DNA of 64,000 bases from contig JAIUNJ010000007.1 of assembly GCA_020161855.1 (NCBI GenBank), forward strand, positions 62,001 through 126,000, given 5' to 3'. The translations under genes and the position numbers were made by a program. Below, piece after piece: positions 18,989-28,198 of this stretch. The notes beneath the pieces were generated by a model, which was given only the letters and a program-made list of their open reading frames with translations, was not told the origin of the DNA and made no database searches. Position 1 is the stretch's first letter. Every line of letters begins with the position of its first letter. The DNA is from Pseudomonadota bacterium (GTDB lineage Bacteria; Pseudomonadota; Alphaproteobacteria; Rhizobiales; Aestuariivirgaceae).

Positions 18989-19108
18989 TCAGTTTCTTGA
19001 ATGAATGGTATGAGCGGCCACAGGCTGCGGCGCCTTGACATGGGCAAGCACGGCGCCAGCCGTCAGCAGCGTGGCGAAAACAAGGGAAATCAGGAGCTTG
19101 AAGGACAT
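18989..19108 (-). CDS. Predicted 39-residue membrane peptide at the head of the nitrile hydratase operon
   Basis: This ORF starts ATG at 19108 and ends TGA at 18989, 49 bp before nthA. It encodes a positively charged start (MSFK), one hydrophobic segment of about 18 residues ([18 protein letters not shown]) and a short tail with three histidines ending in HSRN. It could be a small inner-membrane protein or a secreted peptide. Its position suggests a link with the hydratase or with cobalt supply, but that is inference. It is too short for homology judgement by eye. Confidence 0.5.
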   Translation of the reverse strand: MSFKLLISLVFATLLTAGAVLAHVKAPQPVAAHTIHSRN

Positions 19109-19172
19109 GGGCGGATTCTCGAGGCCGCTTCCTGCCGATCAATCATGGCCGGTATGCGGCAGAGCCGCCAGT

Positions 19173-19928
19173 TCAGTTGCCGAGCAGCTCCAGCAGCCGC
19201 ACCAGCCCGTCAAAATCGCCACGCCGCGCCTCCCGCCGCGCCAGCGCCTCGTGGTCAACACCCCATTCCATCGACTGGAAATCTTCATCGACATGGGCGG
19301 CAGCCCACACCTTCTCTGCCGTGGTCTCGCCCCTGACCAACATCAGAGACAGCAACGCTGACCCCGTCAACGTGGTAAGGTTGTATAGGATCGTCAGGCG
19401 AAAGGGGTCAACAGCTCCTGCTTCAGCCGCAACGGCGTCCAGCGATTCTCCCGGCTGCGGAACATGTGACAGGCCGGTTGTGGCTGTGAACGTTGCAGCC
19501 AGACTGTCCCGCGCGAAAGTGATGACCGGATCCCAGTGCTGGGCCTGCAGCCGCACCAAGGTCTCCGGCCTCTCAGCCCGGTAACAAACGAGATCGGTCC
19601 CGGCATAGGAGACAATCTCCTCCAACACCTTCTCGAGCTCCGAGACGGCCCGGTCGATAGCGGTGTTGGCATATTTCGTGACAGGCATGAGCCCCGGATT
19701 GATCACGCCCTGCTGAGCCTCCCATTCGGCAGCAACGGCCTCGGCCAGAGCCCGGTTTGGCAAGCGCAGCGGCGCCTTCATGGGGGTGCGCAGCGGGCGG
19801 CCATCGAGCAGCACACTGTTCTCGTCGCCTACACTTGCCTCCTTATAGAAACGCTTGGGCAATGGCCGCTCATAGCGGTCCTTCGCCAGCCTCTGCAGGC
19901 GCACCTCGGGGCTTTCGTCTTCAGTCAT
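19173..19928 (-). CDS. ATP12 family F1-ATPase assembly chaperone
   Basis: Related to mitochondrial Atp12, which binds F1 alpha subunits before assembly; common in alphaproteobacteria. The 251-residue protein contains KRFYKEASV, LDGRPLRTPMKAPLRLP and a C-terminal alpha-helical part with FQSMEWGVDHEALARREAR. Start MTEDESPEVRL at 19928 overlaps the rluC stop by 8 bp (ATGACTGA). An 11-codon extension to 19961 is possible but less likely. It ends the corA-crcB-rluC-atp12 run. Confidence 0.9.
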   Translation of the reverse strand: MTEDESPEVRLQRLAKDRYERPLPKRFYKEASVGDENSVLLDGRPLRTPMKAPLRLPNRALAEAVAAEWEAQQGVINPGLMPVTKYANTAIDRAVSELEKVLEEIVSYAGTDLVCYRAERPETLVRLQAQHWDPVITFARDSLAATFTATTGLSHVPQPGESLDAVAAEAGAVDPFRLTILYNLTTLTGSALLSLMLVRGETTAEKVWAAAHVDEDFQSMEWGVDHEALARREARRGDFDGLVRLLELLGN

Positions 19929-20904
19929 CGCCGGGGTCAAAACGGTTAGCGTCAAAGCCAAAAAGGCGGAAGGTATTCAACATATGAGCAGGCAGAGGGG
20001 CCGTCACGTCGATATTGCCGCCTCTCGGGTGCGGAAAAACCAGCCGTCGCGCATGGAGATGAAGCTTGTCTTCAACACCATCCGGTAACTCATTGTCAAC
20101 GTTATATTTATTATCGCCAAGAATGGGCGTTCCGATATGCGCTGTGTGGGCCCGGAGTTGGTGCTGACGGCCCGTGAGCGGGCGAAGCGACAGCCATGAC
20201 AGGACTTTGGCATGGTCGAGGACGGCATATTGCGTCACGGCCCGCTGCTCGTCCTCTTCCTCGCCCTCGCGGGAAGCCCGCATGCGATCACCTTCGTCGC
20301 TGCGGGCCTTGACCAGCGCGACATCGATCTTGCCCTGGGCAGGCTTGGGGACGCCCTTCACAACCGCCCAATAGGTCTTCTTGACGGACCGGGTTGCAAA
20401 CAGCTTGCCCAAAGCCGAGGCCACCGCCCGCCGCTTTGCCACGACGATGACCCCGGATGTGTCCCGGTCCAGGCGGTGCACCAGAAGGGGCCGTTCGCCC
20501 AGCTCCACACCAAGGCCCATCAGCAGGCCGTCGAGATGGCGAAAGGTCTTGGTGCCCCCCTGCACGGCAAAGCCCGACGGCTTGTTGAGCACATAGAGAT
20601 CCTTGTCCTCGTGCAGCACCATGGAATTGAAGAGGCGCCGCTCCTCACGCGTTAACGGAGCGACGTCTTCCTTCGGTGCGTCCGCCGGGCGCTTGTCGAA
20701 GGCCAGCGGAGGAACGCGAATCTCCTGCCCCTCGGCAAGGCGCGTATTGGTCTTGACCCGGCCTGCCCCGATCCGCACCTGACCGGTGCGCGTCAGCTTG
20801 TTGAGGTAGGCAAAGGTCACCTGTGGAAAATGGACCTTGAACCAGCGATCAAGACGCATGCCATCTTCATCGGCAGACACGACGTGGCGCTTGACCTCCG
20901 CCAT
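19921..20904 (-). CDS. rluC: RluA/RluC family 23S rRNA pseudouridine synthase
   Basis: Converts uridine to pseudouridine in 23S rRNA. The 327-residue protein has an N-terminal S4 RNA-binding domain (DGMRLDRWFKVHFPQVTFAYL) and the catalytic motif HRLDRDTSGVIVVAK with the nucleophilic Asp. It starts in an ATGA overlap with crcB (20904) and ends overlapping atp12. The exact target uridines are inferred from the family, not visible. Confidence 0.93.
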   Translation of the reverse strand: MAEVKRHVVSADEDGMRLDRWFKVHFPQVTFAYLNKLTRTGQVRIGAGRVKTNTRLAEGQEIRVPPLAFDKRPADAPKEDVAPLTREERRLFNSMVLHEDKDLYVLNKPSGFAVQGGTKTFRHLDGLLMGLGVELGERPLLVHRLDRDTSGVIVVAKRRAVASALGKLFATRSVKKTYWAVVKGVPKPAQGKIDVALVKARSDEGDRMRASREGEEEDEQRAVTQYAVLDHAKVLSWLSLRPLTGRQHQLRAHTAHIGTPILGDNKYNVDNELPDGVEDKLHLHARRLVFPHPRGGNIDVTAPLPAHMLNTFRLFGFDANRFDPGDD

Positions 20905-21284
20905 CAGCCGAGCGCCAGCCTGACCAGGAAAAGGCCCAGAAATGCCGCGGAAACCGACAGGACGACCGAACCGAGCACATAGGCAAAGGCCAGCGCGCTC
21001 TCACCACGCAGAACGAGATTTACGGCATCCATTGAGAAGGCCGAAAAGGTGGTAAAGCCACCGAGCACACCCGTGGTGAGGAACAGCCGCGCCTCGGCGG
21101 CCTCCGGCCATTTGCGCATGAAAGCGCCGACAAGAAGCCCCATCACAAGGCTGCCTGCGACATTGACCGTGAACGTGCCCCAGGGAAAGCCGGTCCCGTA
21201 GCTGCGGGCCGTCCAGAGATTGACACCATGACGGGCCATCGAACCAAGCGCCCCGCCGAGGGCGACCCAGAGCAGGCCCGGCAT
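20904..21284 (-). CDS. crcB: Fluoride channel CrcB/Fluc
   Basis: Dual-topology fluoride exporter. The 126-residue protein has four membrane helices and the family motifs GGALGSMARHGV, GTFTVNVAGSLVMG and TTGVLGGFTTFSAFS, the last with the conserved Phe/Thr residues of the pore. Start at 21284 lies in an ATGA overlap with the corA stop. No fluoride riboswitch was seen; it is read through from corA. Confidence 0.94.
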   Translation of the reverse strand: MPGLLWVALGGALGSMARHGVNLWTARSYGTGFPWGTFTVNVAGSLVMGLLVGAFMRKWPEAAEARLFLTTGVLGGFTTFSAFSMDAVNLVLRGESALAFAYVLGSVVLSVSAAFLGLFLVRLALG

Positions 21285-22288
21285 CAGAGCCAGCCCTTCC
21301 GCCGGAAATAGATAAAGGGGATGACGGCCGACAAGACCATGATGGCAATGGCCATTGGATAGCCGTACTGCCACTTGATCTCGGGCATGACGGCAAAGTT
21401 CATGCCATAGATCGAGGCTACCAGCGTGGGCGGCAGGAAGGCCACTGCAGCAACCGAGAAGATCTTGATGATGCCGTTCTGCTCGATGCTGATCATGCCG
21501 AGGACGGCATCGAGCAGGAAGCTGATCTTGCCCGACAGGAAGCTGGCGTGATCCGCCAGCGACTGGATATCGCGCTGCAGGATCTTCACGCGCGCCTTGT
21601 TCTCGCGCATCTCCTTGGTCTCACGCGCCTGGTCAGTCAGGACCTGCATGAAGGCCACCAGACGGCCAATCGAGACAAGGCTTTCGCGCATCTTGGAATT
21701 GAAGTCGCCTTCTTCGCCGACTTTCGCCAGAAGCTCTTCCAAGTTCTTGGGTTTCTTCCTTTTTTTATCTCTCTTACGCTGCACGAAACTGGTGTCGAAG
21801 ACCTTTTTCGAGGTCTCGTCGACGATCGCCCCGACCCTCTCAAGATGGTCGGCGGCACGGTCGACCACGGCTTCCAGCAATGAGATCAGGATACCCCAGC
21901 CCGTCATTGCCGTGTTCTGCGGCTTCATGGCCTGCCGGATATAGACCGGGAAGGCCTGCGGATGATGATAGCGGATGGTGATGAGCTGGTTGCCCTTGAT
22001 GATGAAGGTCACCGGGCTTGACTCCGGGCTGTCATCATCGCCACGGCGGATGAGGTTGGCCGTCATGAAGGCGGCCCCGTCCTCCTGATAGAGGCGGCTT
22101 GACGCCTCGATCTCGGCGAGTTCGCCGCGGGTCGGAATGTCGATCTTGAAGGCTGCCTCGACCGCCTTTTCCTCGGCACTCGTTGGCTCGACGAGATCGA
22201 TCCACACGGCCCGCGCCAAGGCCTCGACCGACCACTCGGAGGGTGGCTCGATCAGGCAGTCCTTCTCGGTTGTGTAGGCCGACAGCAT
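21284..22288 (-). CDS. corA: CorA family divalent metal transporter
   Basis: Pentameric magnesium/cobalt channel. The 334-residue protein has the long cytoplasmic N-terminal domain, two C-terminal membrane helices and the GMN motif in SIYGMNFAVMPE. A basic insert RKRDKKRKKPKN lies in the helical region. Start MLSAYTTEKD at 22288 is chosen for family length; the frame is open to 22357 but that would nearly reach trmFO. It leads the corA-crcB-rluC-atp12 run and is divergent from trmFO. Confidence 0.92.
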   Translation of the reverse strand: MLSAYTTEKDCLIEPPSEWSVEALARAVWIDLVEPTSAEEKAVEAAFKIDIPTRGELAEIEASSRLYQEDGAAFMTANLIRRGDDDSPESSPVTFIIKGNQLITIRYHHPQAFPVYIRQAMKPQNTAMTGWGILISLLEAVVDRAADHLERVGAIVDETSKKVFDTSFVQRKRDKKRKKPKNLEELLAKVGEEGDFNSKMRESLVSIGRLVAFMQVLTDQARETKEMRENKARVKILQRDIQSLADHASFLSGKISFLLDAVLGMISIEQNGIIKIFSVAAVAFLPPTLVASIYGMNFAVMPEIKWQYGYPMAIAIMVLSAVIPFIYFRRKGWL

Positions 22289-22374
22289 GCCGTGATTTGG
22301 CGCGGCCCAGTTGGAAAGGCAAGCACCATTCGGCAAAGGCTGGCATCCGGCGCGCAATGTGGTAGCGAGCCCCC

Positions 22375-23751
22375 ATGTTGAAACCCATTCACATCATCGG
22401 CGGCGGCATGGCGGGCTCGGAAGCGGCCTGGCAGGCGGCGCAACAGGGCGTTCCTGTCATCCTCCATGAAATGCGCCCTCACGTCGTTACAGACGCCCAC
22501 CGCACGGAGAACCTGGCGGAGCTGGTGTGTTCCAACTCCTTCCGCAGCGACGACAAGGACCAGAATGCTGTCGGCCTCCTACATGAGGAGATGCGGCTGG
22601 CCGGTTCCCTCATCATGGCGGTGGCAGACGTTCACAAAGTGCCGGCCGGTGGCGCTCTTGCCGTCGATCGCGATGGCTTCTCTGCCGAAGTGACCGCGCG
22701 TATTGCCGCACATCCCCTAATCACTGTCGAACGGGGCGAGATTGCAGGTTTGCCCCCTGACGACTGGGATAATGTCATCATCGCCACGGGTCCGCTGACT
22801 TCGACGGCACTGGCAGAGGCGGTACGTAGCCTAACCGGCGAGGCCGACCTGGCATTCTTCGACGCCATCGCCCCGATCATTCATCGGGAATCGATCAACA
22901 TGGATGTCGCCTGGTTCCAGTCCCGCTACGATAAGGTCGGACCCGGCGGAACCGGCAAGGACTACATCAACTGCCCCATGAACAAGGAGCAGTACGACAC
23001 CTTTGTCGCCGCTCTGAACACGGGGGAGAAAGCCGACTTCAAGGAGTGGGAGAAGACAACGCCCTATTTCGATGGCTGCCTGCCGGTCGAGGTGATGGCC
23101 GAGCGTGGCCTCGAAACCCTGCGCCATGGCCCCATGAAGCCCATGGGCCTGACCAATGCTCACAAGCCTACAGAGAAGGCTTATGCGGTCGTGCAGCTGC
23201 GCCAGGACAATGCCCTCGCCACGCTCTACAACATGGTCGGATTCCAGACGAAGCTGAAATACGCCGAACAGGTGCGCGTCTTCCGCACCATTCCCGGGCT
23301 GGAGAACGCCGAGTTTGCCAGGCTGGGCGGTCTGCATCGCAACACCTTCCTGAACTCGCCGAAGGTGCTCGATGGCATGATGCGCCTGAAGGCGGCGCCC
23401 CGTCTCCGCTTTGCCGGGCAGATCACAGGCGTTGAAGGCTATGTTGAAAGCGCCGCCATGGGTCTCATGGCCGGCCGCATGGCCGCTGCCGAGCGGCAGG
23501 CACGGCCTTTCACTGTGCCTCCAGGCACCACAGCGCATGGCGCCCTGATCAACCACATCACCGGCGGCCATCTTGTGACGACTGACGGCCGGCACGGATC
23601 GTTCCAGCCCATGAACATCAACTTCGGGCTGATGCCGCCGCCGGATTTCGACAAGAAGAAGGTCAAGATGTCGGAGCGGGCCGTATCGCGGAAACGCGCC
23701 TATACATCCCGGGCCATGCAGGACTTTCAGGCGTGGCTGGCCGGGGCCTGA
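22375..23751 (+). CDS. trmFO: Folate-dependent tRNA (uracil-5-)-methyltransferase TrmFO
   Basis: Methylates U54 of tRNA using methylene-tetrahydrofolate and FAD. The 458-residue protein has the N-terminal FAD-binding motif [13 protein letters not shown], the CSNSFRSDD region, the catalytic-cysteine context [12 protein letters not shown] and the C-terminal GLMAGRMAA. The length is usual for the family. It is transcribed divergently from corA. Confidence 0.96.
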   Translation: MLKPIHIIGGGMAGSEAAWQAAQQGVPVILHEMRPHVVTDAHRTENLAELVCSNSFRSDDKDQNAVGLLHEEMRLAGSLIMAVADVHKVPAGGALAVDRDGFSAEVTARIAAHPLITVERGEIAGLPPDDWDNVIIATGPLTSTALAEAVRSLTGEADLAFFDAIAPIIHRESINMDVAWFQSRYDKVGPGGTGKDYINCPMNKEQYDTFVAALNTGEKADFKEWEKTTPYFDGCLPVEVMAERGLETLRHGPMKPMGLTNAHKPTEKAYAVVQLRQDNALATLYNMVGFQTKLKYAEQVRVFRTIPGLENAEFARLGGLHRNTFLNSPKVLDGMMRLKAAPRLRFAGQITGVEGYVESAAMGLMAGRMAAAERQARPFTVPPGTTAHGALINHITGGHLVTTDGRHGSFQPMNINFGLMPPPDFDKKKVKMSERAVSRKRAYTSRAMQDFQAWLAGA

Positions 23752-23898
23752 AACAATGGCTGCCATATCCCCCGCTCATGGGCCGCATGACATTGTTTCC
23801 GCTAGCCAAAAGGCTCGATTCATAGAATGTTGCCGGGGTCGCCGGTCAAATCAGACAGACAAACAGGCCTGTGGCAAATGAGGATCCAGGAAAACACC

Positions 23899-24891
23899 AT
23901 GAACATTCTGATTATCGGCGGTGCCGGCATGCTCGGCGCGAAGCTTGTGGCCAGGCTTTGCAAGGAAGGCCGCATTTGCGGCCAGGCAATCAGCAAGGTT
24001 GTGCGGCATGATGTGGTGCTGGCCGCCGCACCGCCCACAAGCCCTTTCAAGATTGAAACACACATCGGCGACCTCTCCGAGCCCGGCGAGGCCGAGAAGA
24101 TTATCGCTGACCGGCCCGACCTGATCTTCCACCTCGCAGCCGTCGTTTCCGGTGAGGCTGAGGCCGATTTCGAGAAGGGCTACCGGATCAACCTGGATGG
24201 CACGCGCTTCCTGATTGAAGCCATCCGCAAGGCAGGTGGCGGCTATTGCCCACGCCTCGTCTTCACCTCTTCAATCGCTGTGTTTGGCTCGCCCTTCCCC
24301 GACGCCATCGGTGATGAGTTCCTTACGGCGCCTCTGACCAGCTACGGCACCCAGAAGGCCGTCGATGAGTTGCTGATCAGCGATTATTCGCGGCGCGGTT
24401 TTCTTGACGGCATGGCGCTTCGCATGCCCACGGTTTGCGTACGCCCCGGCAAGCCAAACAAGGCAGCTTCCGGCTTCTTTTCCAACATCATCCGGGAGCC
24501 GTTGAACGGCATCGAAGCGGTGCTTCCAGTCGACGTGGACGTGCGGCACTGGCACGCTTCGCCGCGCGCCGCTGTGGGCTTCCTGGTACAAGCCGCCGAG
24601 ATGGGCGGGGCAGCCTTGGGCGCACGCCGTGCCCTGACCCTGCCCGGACTTTCCTGCACGGTTGGCGAGCAGATTGAAGCGCTGCGCCGTGTTGCAGGCG
24701 ACAAGGCTGTGAAGCTGATCAAGCATCAGCCAGACGACACGATCCGCAAGATCGTCTCTGGCTGGCCAAGAAACTTCGACGCCAAGCGCGCCCATGATCT
24801 CGGCTTCCGGTCGGAAAAGACCTTTGACGAGATCATTCGCGTCCACATCGAGGACGAACTTGGCGGCAAGCTGGCCCAAGCCTACCCCTAG
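23899..24891 (+). CDS. denD: D-erythronate dehydrogenase-like NAD-dependent epimerase/dehydrogenase
   Basis: Extended short-chain dehydrogenase resembling DenD, which oxidises D-erythronate in tetronate catabolism. The 330-residue protein begins MNILIIGGAGMLGAKL (Rossmann motif), has the active-site SYGTQKAVDELL (Tyr-xxx-Lys) and the DVDVRHWHASPRAAVGF region of the family. Start at 23899 has AGG 8 bases upstream; in-frame starts at 23878 and 23827 are weaker. The usual partner kinase and aldolase (DenK, OtnC) are absent nearby, so the substrate remains uncertain. Confidence 0.85.
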   Translation: MNILIIGGAGMLGAKLVARLCKEGRICGQAISKVVRHDVVLAAAPPTSPFKIETHIGDLSEPGEAEKIIADRPDLIFHLAAVVSGEAEADFEKGYRINLDGTRFLIEAIRKAGGGYCPRLVFTSSIAVFGSPFPDAIGDEFLTAPLTSYGTQKAVDELLISDYSRRGFLDGMALRMPTVCVRPGKPNKAASGFFSNIIREPLNGIEAVLPVDVDVRHWHASPRAAVGFLVQAAEMGGAALGARRALTLPGLSCTVGEQIEALRRVAGDKAVKLIKHQPDDTIRKIVSGWPRNFDAKRAHDLGFRSEKTFDEIIRVHIEDELGGKLAQAYP

Positions 24892-24966
24892 TCATGCAAG
24901 GACTACGGGCCGGTTATCCGAACTGCGGGCTGGTCTGAGGCGGAGCACCGGGCTAGCTGGCCTTTG

Positions 24967-25893
24967 ATGACGGCGAACAGCCCCGCTCCGATCGAGAATC
25001 GCATGGTTGGCATCCTCTGGATGCTGACCACGATGTTGTGTTTCATCACGCTCGACACGATCATCAAGTATGCTCTCGAAACCTATTCCCTAGTACAGGT
25101 GACCTGGGGCCGCTTTTTCTTTGCCACCATCTTCGCGGCATTGATCTGTGCCAAGGATCTCTGGCGTTACGCCCAGTCGGCATCGCCCGGCATCCAGCTG
25201 ATCCGCTCCCTGTTGCTGATGACCACGACCGGCCTTTTCAATGCCGGTGTCAGCAAGCTGCCGCTGGCGACGGCAACGACAATCATGTTCCTGAGCCCCA
25301 TCCTCGTCACGGTCCTTTCCATTGCGATTCTGGGAGAGCAAGTGGGCCTGCGCCGCTGGATCGGCATTGGGCTGGGCTTCATTGGCGCGGTGATCGTTGT
25401 CCAGCCGTGGCATTCCGTGAGCACAACCTTCACCGCCGGAGCGTTGTTTCTCCTCGCCGCCGCCTTCAGCAATGCCTGCTATCAGATTGCGACACGGCAC
25501 GTACGCCATGACGATCCGCTGACATCCTTGCTCTTCACGGCGGCGGCCGGAGCCATCGTGACCAGCGCCCTGCTGCCGTCGCATTGGTCGAGCCCGGATG
25601 CCTGGGGCTGGGTCCTGTTTGTCTTGAGTGGGCTGGCCGGCTGCATTGGCCACCTCTGCCTGATCCGGGCCTTCAGGGCAGCACCTGCCAGCGTCGTGGC
25701 GCCGTTTTCCTACAGCTCCTTGCTGTGGGCGACACTCTTCGGCTTCGCCATCTGGAACGAGATCCCGGATTTCTACACGACCCTTGGCGCCGCCTTCATC
25801 GTGACAGCCGGGCTCTACATCTTCCTGAGAGAGCGGCAACTGGCTGCCCGCCGCCGCGCTGAACTGGACTCAGTCGAGACCGGAACGGCCTAA
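24967..25893 (+). CDS. EamA/DMT family transporter
   Basis: Drug/metabolite exporter with ten predicted membrane helices in two EamA repeats (first around 15-140, second around 155-290). The 308-residue protein contains PLATATTIMFLSPILVTVLS and APASVVAPFSYSSLLWATLFGF, typical repeat ends. ATG at 24967 follows an in-frame TTG at 24964. The substrate is not predictable. It lies 75 bp downstream of the DenD-like gene on the same strand. Confidence 0.88.
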   Translation: MTANSPAPIENRMVGILWMLTTMLCFITLDTIIKYALETYSLVQVTWGRFFFATIFAALICAKDLWRYAQSASPGIQLIRSLLLMTTTGLFNAGVSKLPLATATTIMFLSPILVTVLSIAILGEQVGLRRWIGIGLGFIGAVIVVQPWHSVSTTFTAGALFLLAAAFSNACYQIATRHVRHDDPLTSLLFTAAAGAIVTSALLPSHWSSPDAWGWVLFVLSGLAGCIGHLCLIRAFRAAPASVVAPFSYSSLLWATLFGFAIWNEIPDFYTTLGAAFIVTAGLYIFLRERQLAARRRAELDSVETGTA

Positions 25894-25899
25894 AGCGGA

Positions 25900-26208
25900 C
25901 TACTCTGCGGCCGCAGCCACGACAGCCGCACCGGCGCGGCGCGCATCTTCGCCCAGCCGGTCCAGCCGCTCCAGTTCCCCTTCCGGCATCTCCACCTGAT
26001 GGGCCGCGGCATAGGCGGCATAGTAGGTGAGCTCCAGAAGTGAGCGGGTTGACTGCAGTTCGGCCCCCTTGGCGAGGTTGCGCAATTCCAACGCAAGGTC
26101 CGCGATGTAAAGAGCCGTGTCACGTCGTTCGCCAGAGTCAGTGGAAACAGGCCCTGCATCCCGAGTATTTCCCGGTCTATCGGCTGCGTTGTGGGAAAGT
26201 GCTATCAT
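25900..26208 (-). CDS. Small helical protein of unknown function
   Basis: The 102-residue product has a polar N terminus and a helical C-terminal half (ELRNLAKGAELQSTRSLLELTYYAAYAAAH) ending in an Ala/Val/Glu-rich tail. No family was recognised. GGGGGA lies about 6 bases before the ATG at 26208, which favours this start over the 40-codon longer frame. It is convergent with the EamA gene and divergent from the CDF transporter; the 26209-26348 gap probably holds both promoters. Confidence 0.65.
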   Translation of the reverse strand: MIALSHNAADRPGNTRDAGPVSTDSGERRDTALYIADLALELRNLAKGAELQSTRSLLELTYYAAYAAAHQVEMPEGELERLDRLGEDARRAGAAVVAAAAE

Positions 26209-26348
26209 CAAGAATCCCCCTTTCAAACCACTACTGCAAGATATACGCGTGCAATCTGATTTGAAGAAATCATAGGTTGCATAATGCATGATTGCGGGGC
26301 CGATGAGCGGCCTCGTCATGTTTCGCACAAGCCGCTAAGTGCCTCCTC

Positions 26349-27740
26349 ATGAACCCATCGCTCGAGAAGCAACGCGTAGCACTCGTTTCCTTCATTGCCA
26401 GCCTTGTCCTGACCATCGTCAAGCTTGCGGCCGGTCTTGTGTCCGGCTCACTGTCGGTGCTTTCCGAAGGACTCCAGACGCTCTTTGACTGCATGGCCAC
26501 GGCAGCAACGCTGTTTGCCGTGCGTGAGGCTGACAAGCCCGCCGACGACACCCATCACTATGGCCACGCCAAGATTGAAAGCGTGGCGGCGCTGTTGCAG
26601 TCCGTTGCTCTTTTCGCGGTCACGGTCTGGATCGCCTACCAGGCGATATCCCGGATCCTTGGCGTGCCGCATGAAGTCGACGTGACCTGGTGGCTCCTTG
26701 CCATCCTGGTCGGTTCCATCATCATCGACTGGAATCGCTCCCGCGCCCTGCAACGAACGGCAGACAGAACGGGCAGCGAGGCCCTGGCGGCCGATGCCCT
26801 GCACTTCCGTTCCGACATGCTGAGCTCAGGTGCCGTGCTTCTCGGTCTTATCGTGAGCTGGCTCGGCTTTCCGCTGGGCGATCCGCTGGCCGCGCTCTTT
26901 GTGGCCCTGCTCATCGGCCATGCGGCATGGGAGCTTGCCAAAAAGACCCTCGCCACCCTGCTTGACGCAGCACCGCAGGGCGTGGCCGCCGTCCTCAGGA
27001 GTGAGGCGCTCAGCGAGGACGGGGTGCTCTCCGTCCGCCAGCTTCGCGTGCGTCCTGCCGGGCCCACCCTCTTCATTGAAATGGCCGTCGACGTGCCGCG
27101 CACCCTGCCGGTGACCGAGATCGACGCCATCCAGAACCGCTTGACGGACACCGTGCTGCGCCTGCATCCGAGCGCTGACATCTCGGTGAATGCTATTCCG
27201 GTGGAACTCGACTCCGAAACTGCGCTGGAAAAGGTGTCGCTCATCGCCGCCGAACACCGGGCCGCCATACACCACCTGATGGTTCAGGATATCGACGGCA
27301 GGTTAGCCGTCAGTTTTGATTTCGAGATCGACGGCGCCACGCCGCTCAGTGACGCTCATGACCGTGCGACCGCCCTCGAAATGGCGATCCGCGCCGGCCT
27401 CGGTGATCATGTCGAGGTTGAAAGCCACATCGAGCCGCTTCCACAACGTCTGCTCACCGGAAAGCCTGCCACCAGTGCTGTGCAGCAGAAAGTTCAGGCG
27501 GCACTTGTCCAGCTCGCACGCCGGCACAAGCTGCTCTCTGATCTGCACAATGTTCGCGTTCGCAGGACCGAGGACGGCCTGATCGTCCACTATCATTGCC
27601 GCTTTGCTCCGGATGTGACCGTGGACATCGTTCACGACGCTTTGGACGACATCGAGAATGCACTGAAGGCCAAGCAAAAAGGCATCAACCGGGTGGTTGC
27701 CCATGCCGAACCGGTCGGCGCGGGCCAGCACGCACTCTAG
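26349..27740 (+). CDS. Cation diffusion facilitator with three C-terminal cytoplasmic domains
   Basis: Metal-proton antiporter of the CDF family. The 463-residue protein is much longer than the usual 300. The membrane part covers about residues 10-200. Transport-site positions appear to be Gln43 and Asp47 in helix 2 (QTLFD) and His152 and Asp156 in helix 5 (HFRSD), so Gln replaces the common Asp or His. After it come three tandem alpha/beta domains: about 205-285, 290-372 (HHLMVQDIDGRLAVSFDFEIDG) and 380-455. The metal is unknown. Its stop overlaps that of ratA (CTAG). Confidence 0.9.
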   Translation: MNPSLEKQRVALVSFIASLVLTIVKLAAGLVSGSLSVLSEGLQTLFDCMATAATLFAVREADKPADDTHHYGHAKIESVAALLQSVALFAVTVWIAYQAISRILGVPHEVDVTWWLLAILVGSIIIDWNRSRALQRTADRTGSEALAADALHFRSDMLSSGAVLLGLIVSWLGFPLGDPLAALFVALLIGHAAWELAKKTLATLLDAAPQGVAAVLRSEALSEDGVLSVRQLRVRPAGPTLFIEMAVDVPRTLPVTEIDAIQNRLTDTVLRLHPSADISVNAIPVELDSETALEKVSLIAAEHRAAIHHLMVQDIDGRLAVSFDFEIDGATPLSDAHDRATALEMAIRAGLGDHVEVESHIEPLPQRLLTGKPATSAVQQKVQAALVQLARRHKLLSDLHNVRVRRTEDGLIVHYHCRFAPDVTVDIVHDALDDIENALKAKQKGINRVVAHAEPVGAGQHAL

Positions 27741-28198
27741 CTTGCCTCTGCCATCACTTGCCGGGCCCGGGCCTCAAAGGCCGCCATTACCTTCTGTACG
27801 GCAAAATCCATCACGCCAGCCGCCGCAATCTGAATGAATGGATTGCGGAAAGCGTAGTCGATCGACACCGAAACATCGGAACCGCTCCCGCCATCCTTGA
27901 TGAGCCACTCCACCGTGAGCGACCGAAACGGGCCATCCGTCGACACCGCCCGCACAAGCCGCGACGCCACGAAAGTTTCCACACGGCTTACGAAGGACTC
28001 GGTCAGGCCAAGCTTGGGGTAGCTCACGGCCAGTTCCGCATCAAAGCTTTCGCCTTCTTCCGTGCGAACCCGCGGCCCACGCACCACGGACCGCGTCAGC
28101 AATGGCAGGAATTGCTTGTAGGCCGCAACGTCAGAGGCCACCGCAAAAGCAATCTCCGGCGGCACCGCCACCTGTCTGCTGGTCCTGAATACCGGCAC
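27737..28198 (-). CDS. RatA/Coq10-like START-domain protein
   Basis: SRPBCC-fold protein of the Coq10/RatA group, which binds polyprenyl quinones or acts at ribosomes depending on the family member. The 153-residue protein contains the typical VPPEIAFAVASDVAAYKQFLPLL and the FRSLTVEWLI strand. The start is GTG at 28198, sharing its last base with the lipA stop (TAG), so the genes are probably co-translated. A role in ubiquinone trafficking is inferred from the family. Confidence 0.88.
   Translation of the reverse strand: MPVFRTSRQVAVPPEIAFAVASDVAAYKQFLPLLTRSVVRGPRVRTEEGESFDAELAVSYPKLGLTESFVSRVETFVASRLVRAVSTDGPFRSLTVEWLIKDGGSGSDVSVSIDYAFRNPFIQIAAAGVMDFAVQKVMAAFEARARQVMAEAS

Noticed and set aside
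18325-19047. Longer nitrile hydratase alpha subunit starting at 19047
   Set aside because: The extra 36 residues are not family-like and overlap the small membrane-peptide ORF. ATG at 18939 gives the standard start.
19109-22375. Fluoride or cobalamin riboswitch upstream of crcB/corA or the nitrile hydratase operon
   Set aside because: I looked for conserved riboswitch cores in the gaps before these genes and saw none; the gaps are too short.
23827-24891. DenD-like protein starting at 23827
   Set aside because: The first 24 residues have no Rossmann character and no ribosome-binding site; the internal ATG at 23899 fits the family.
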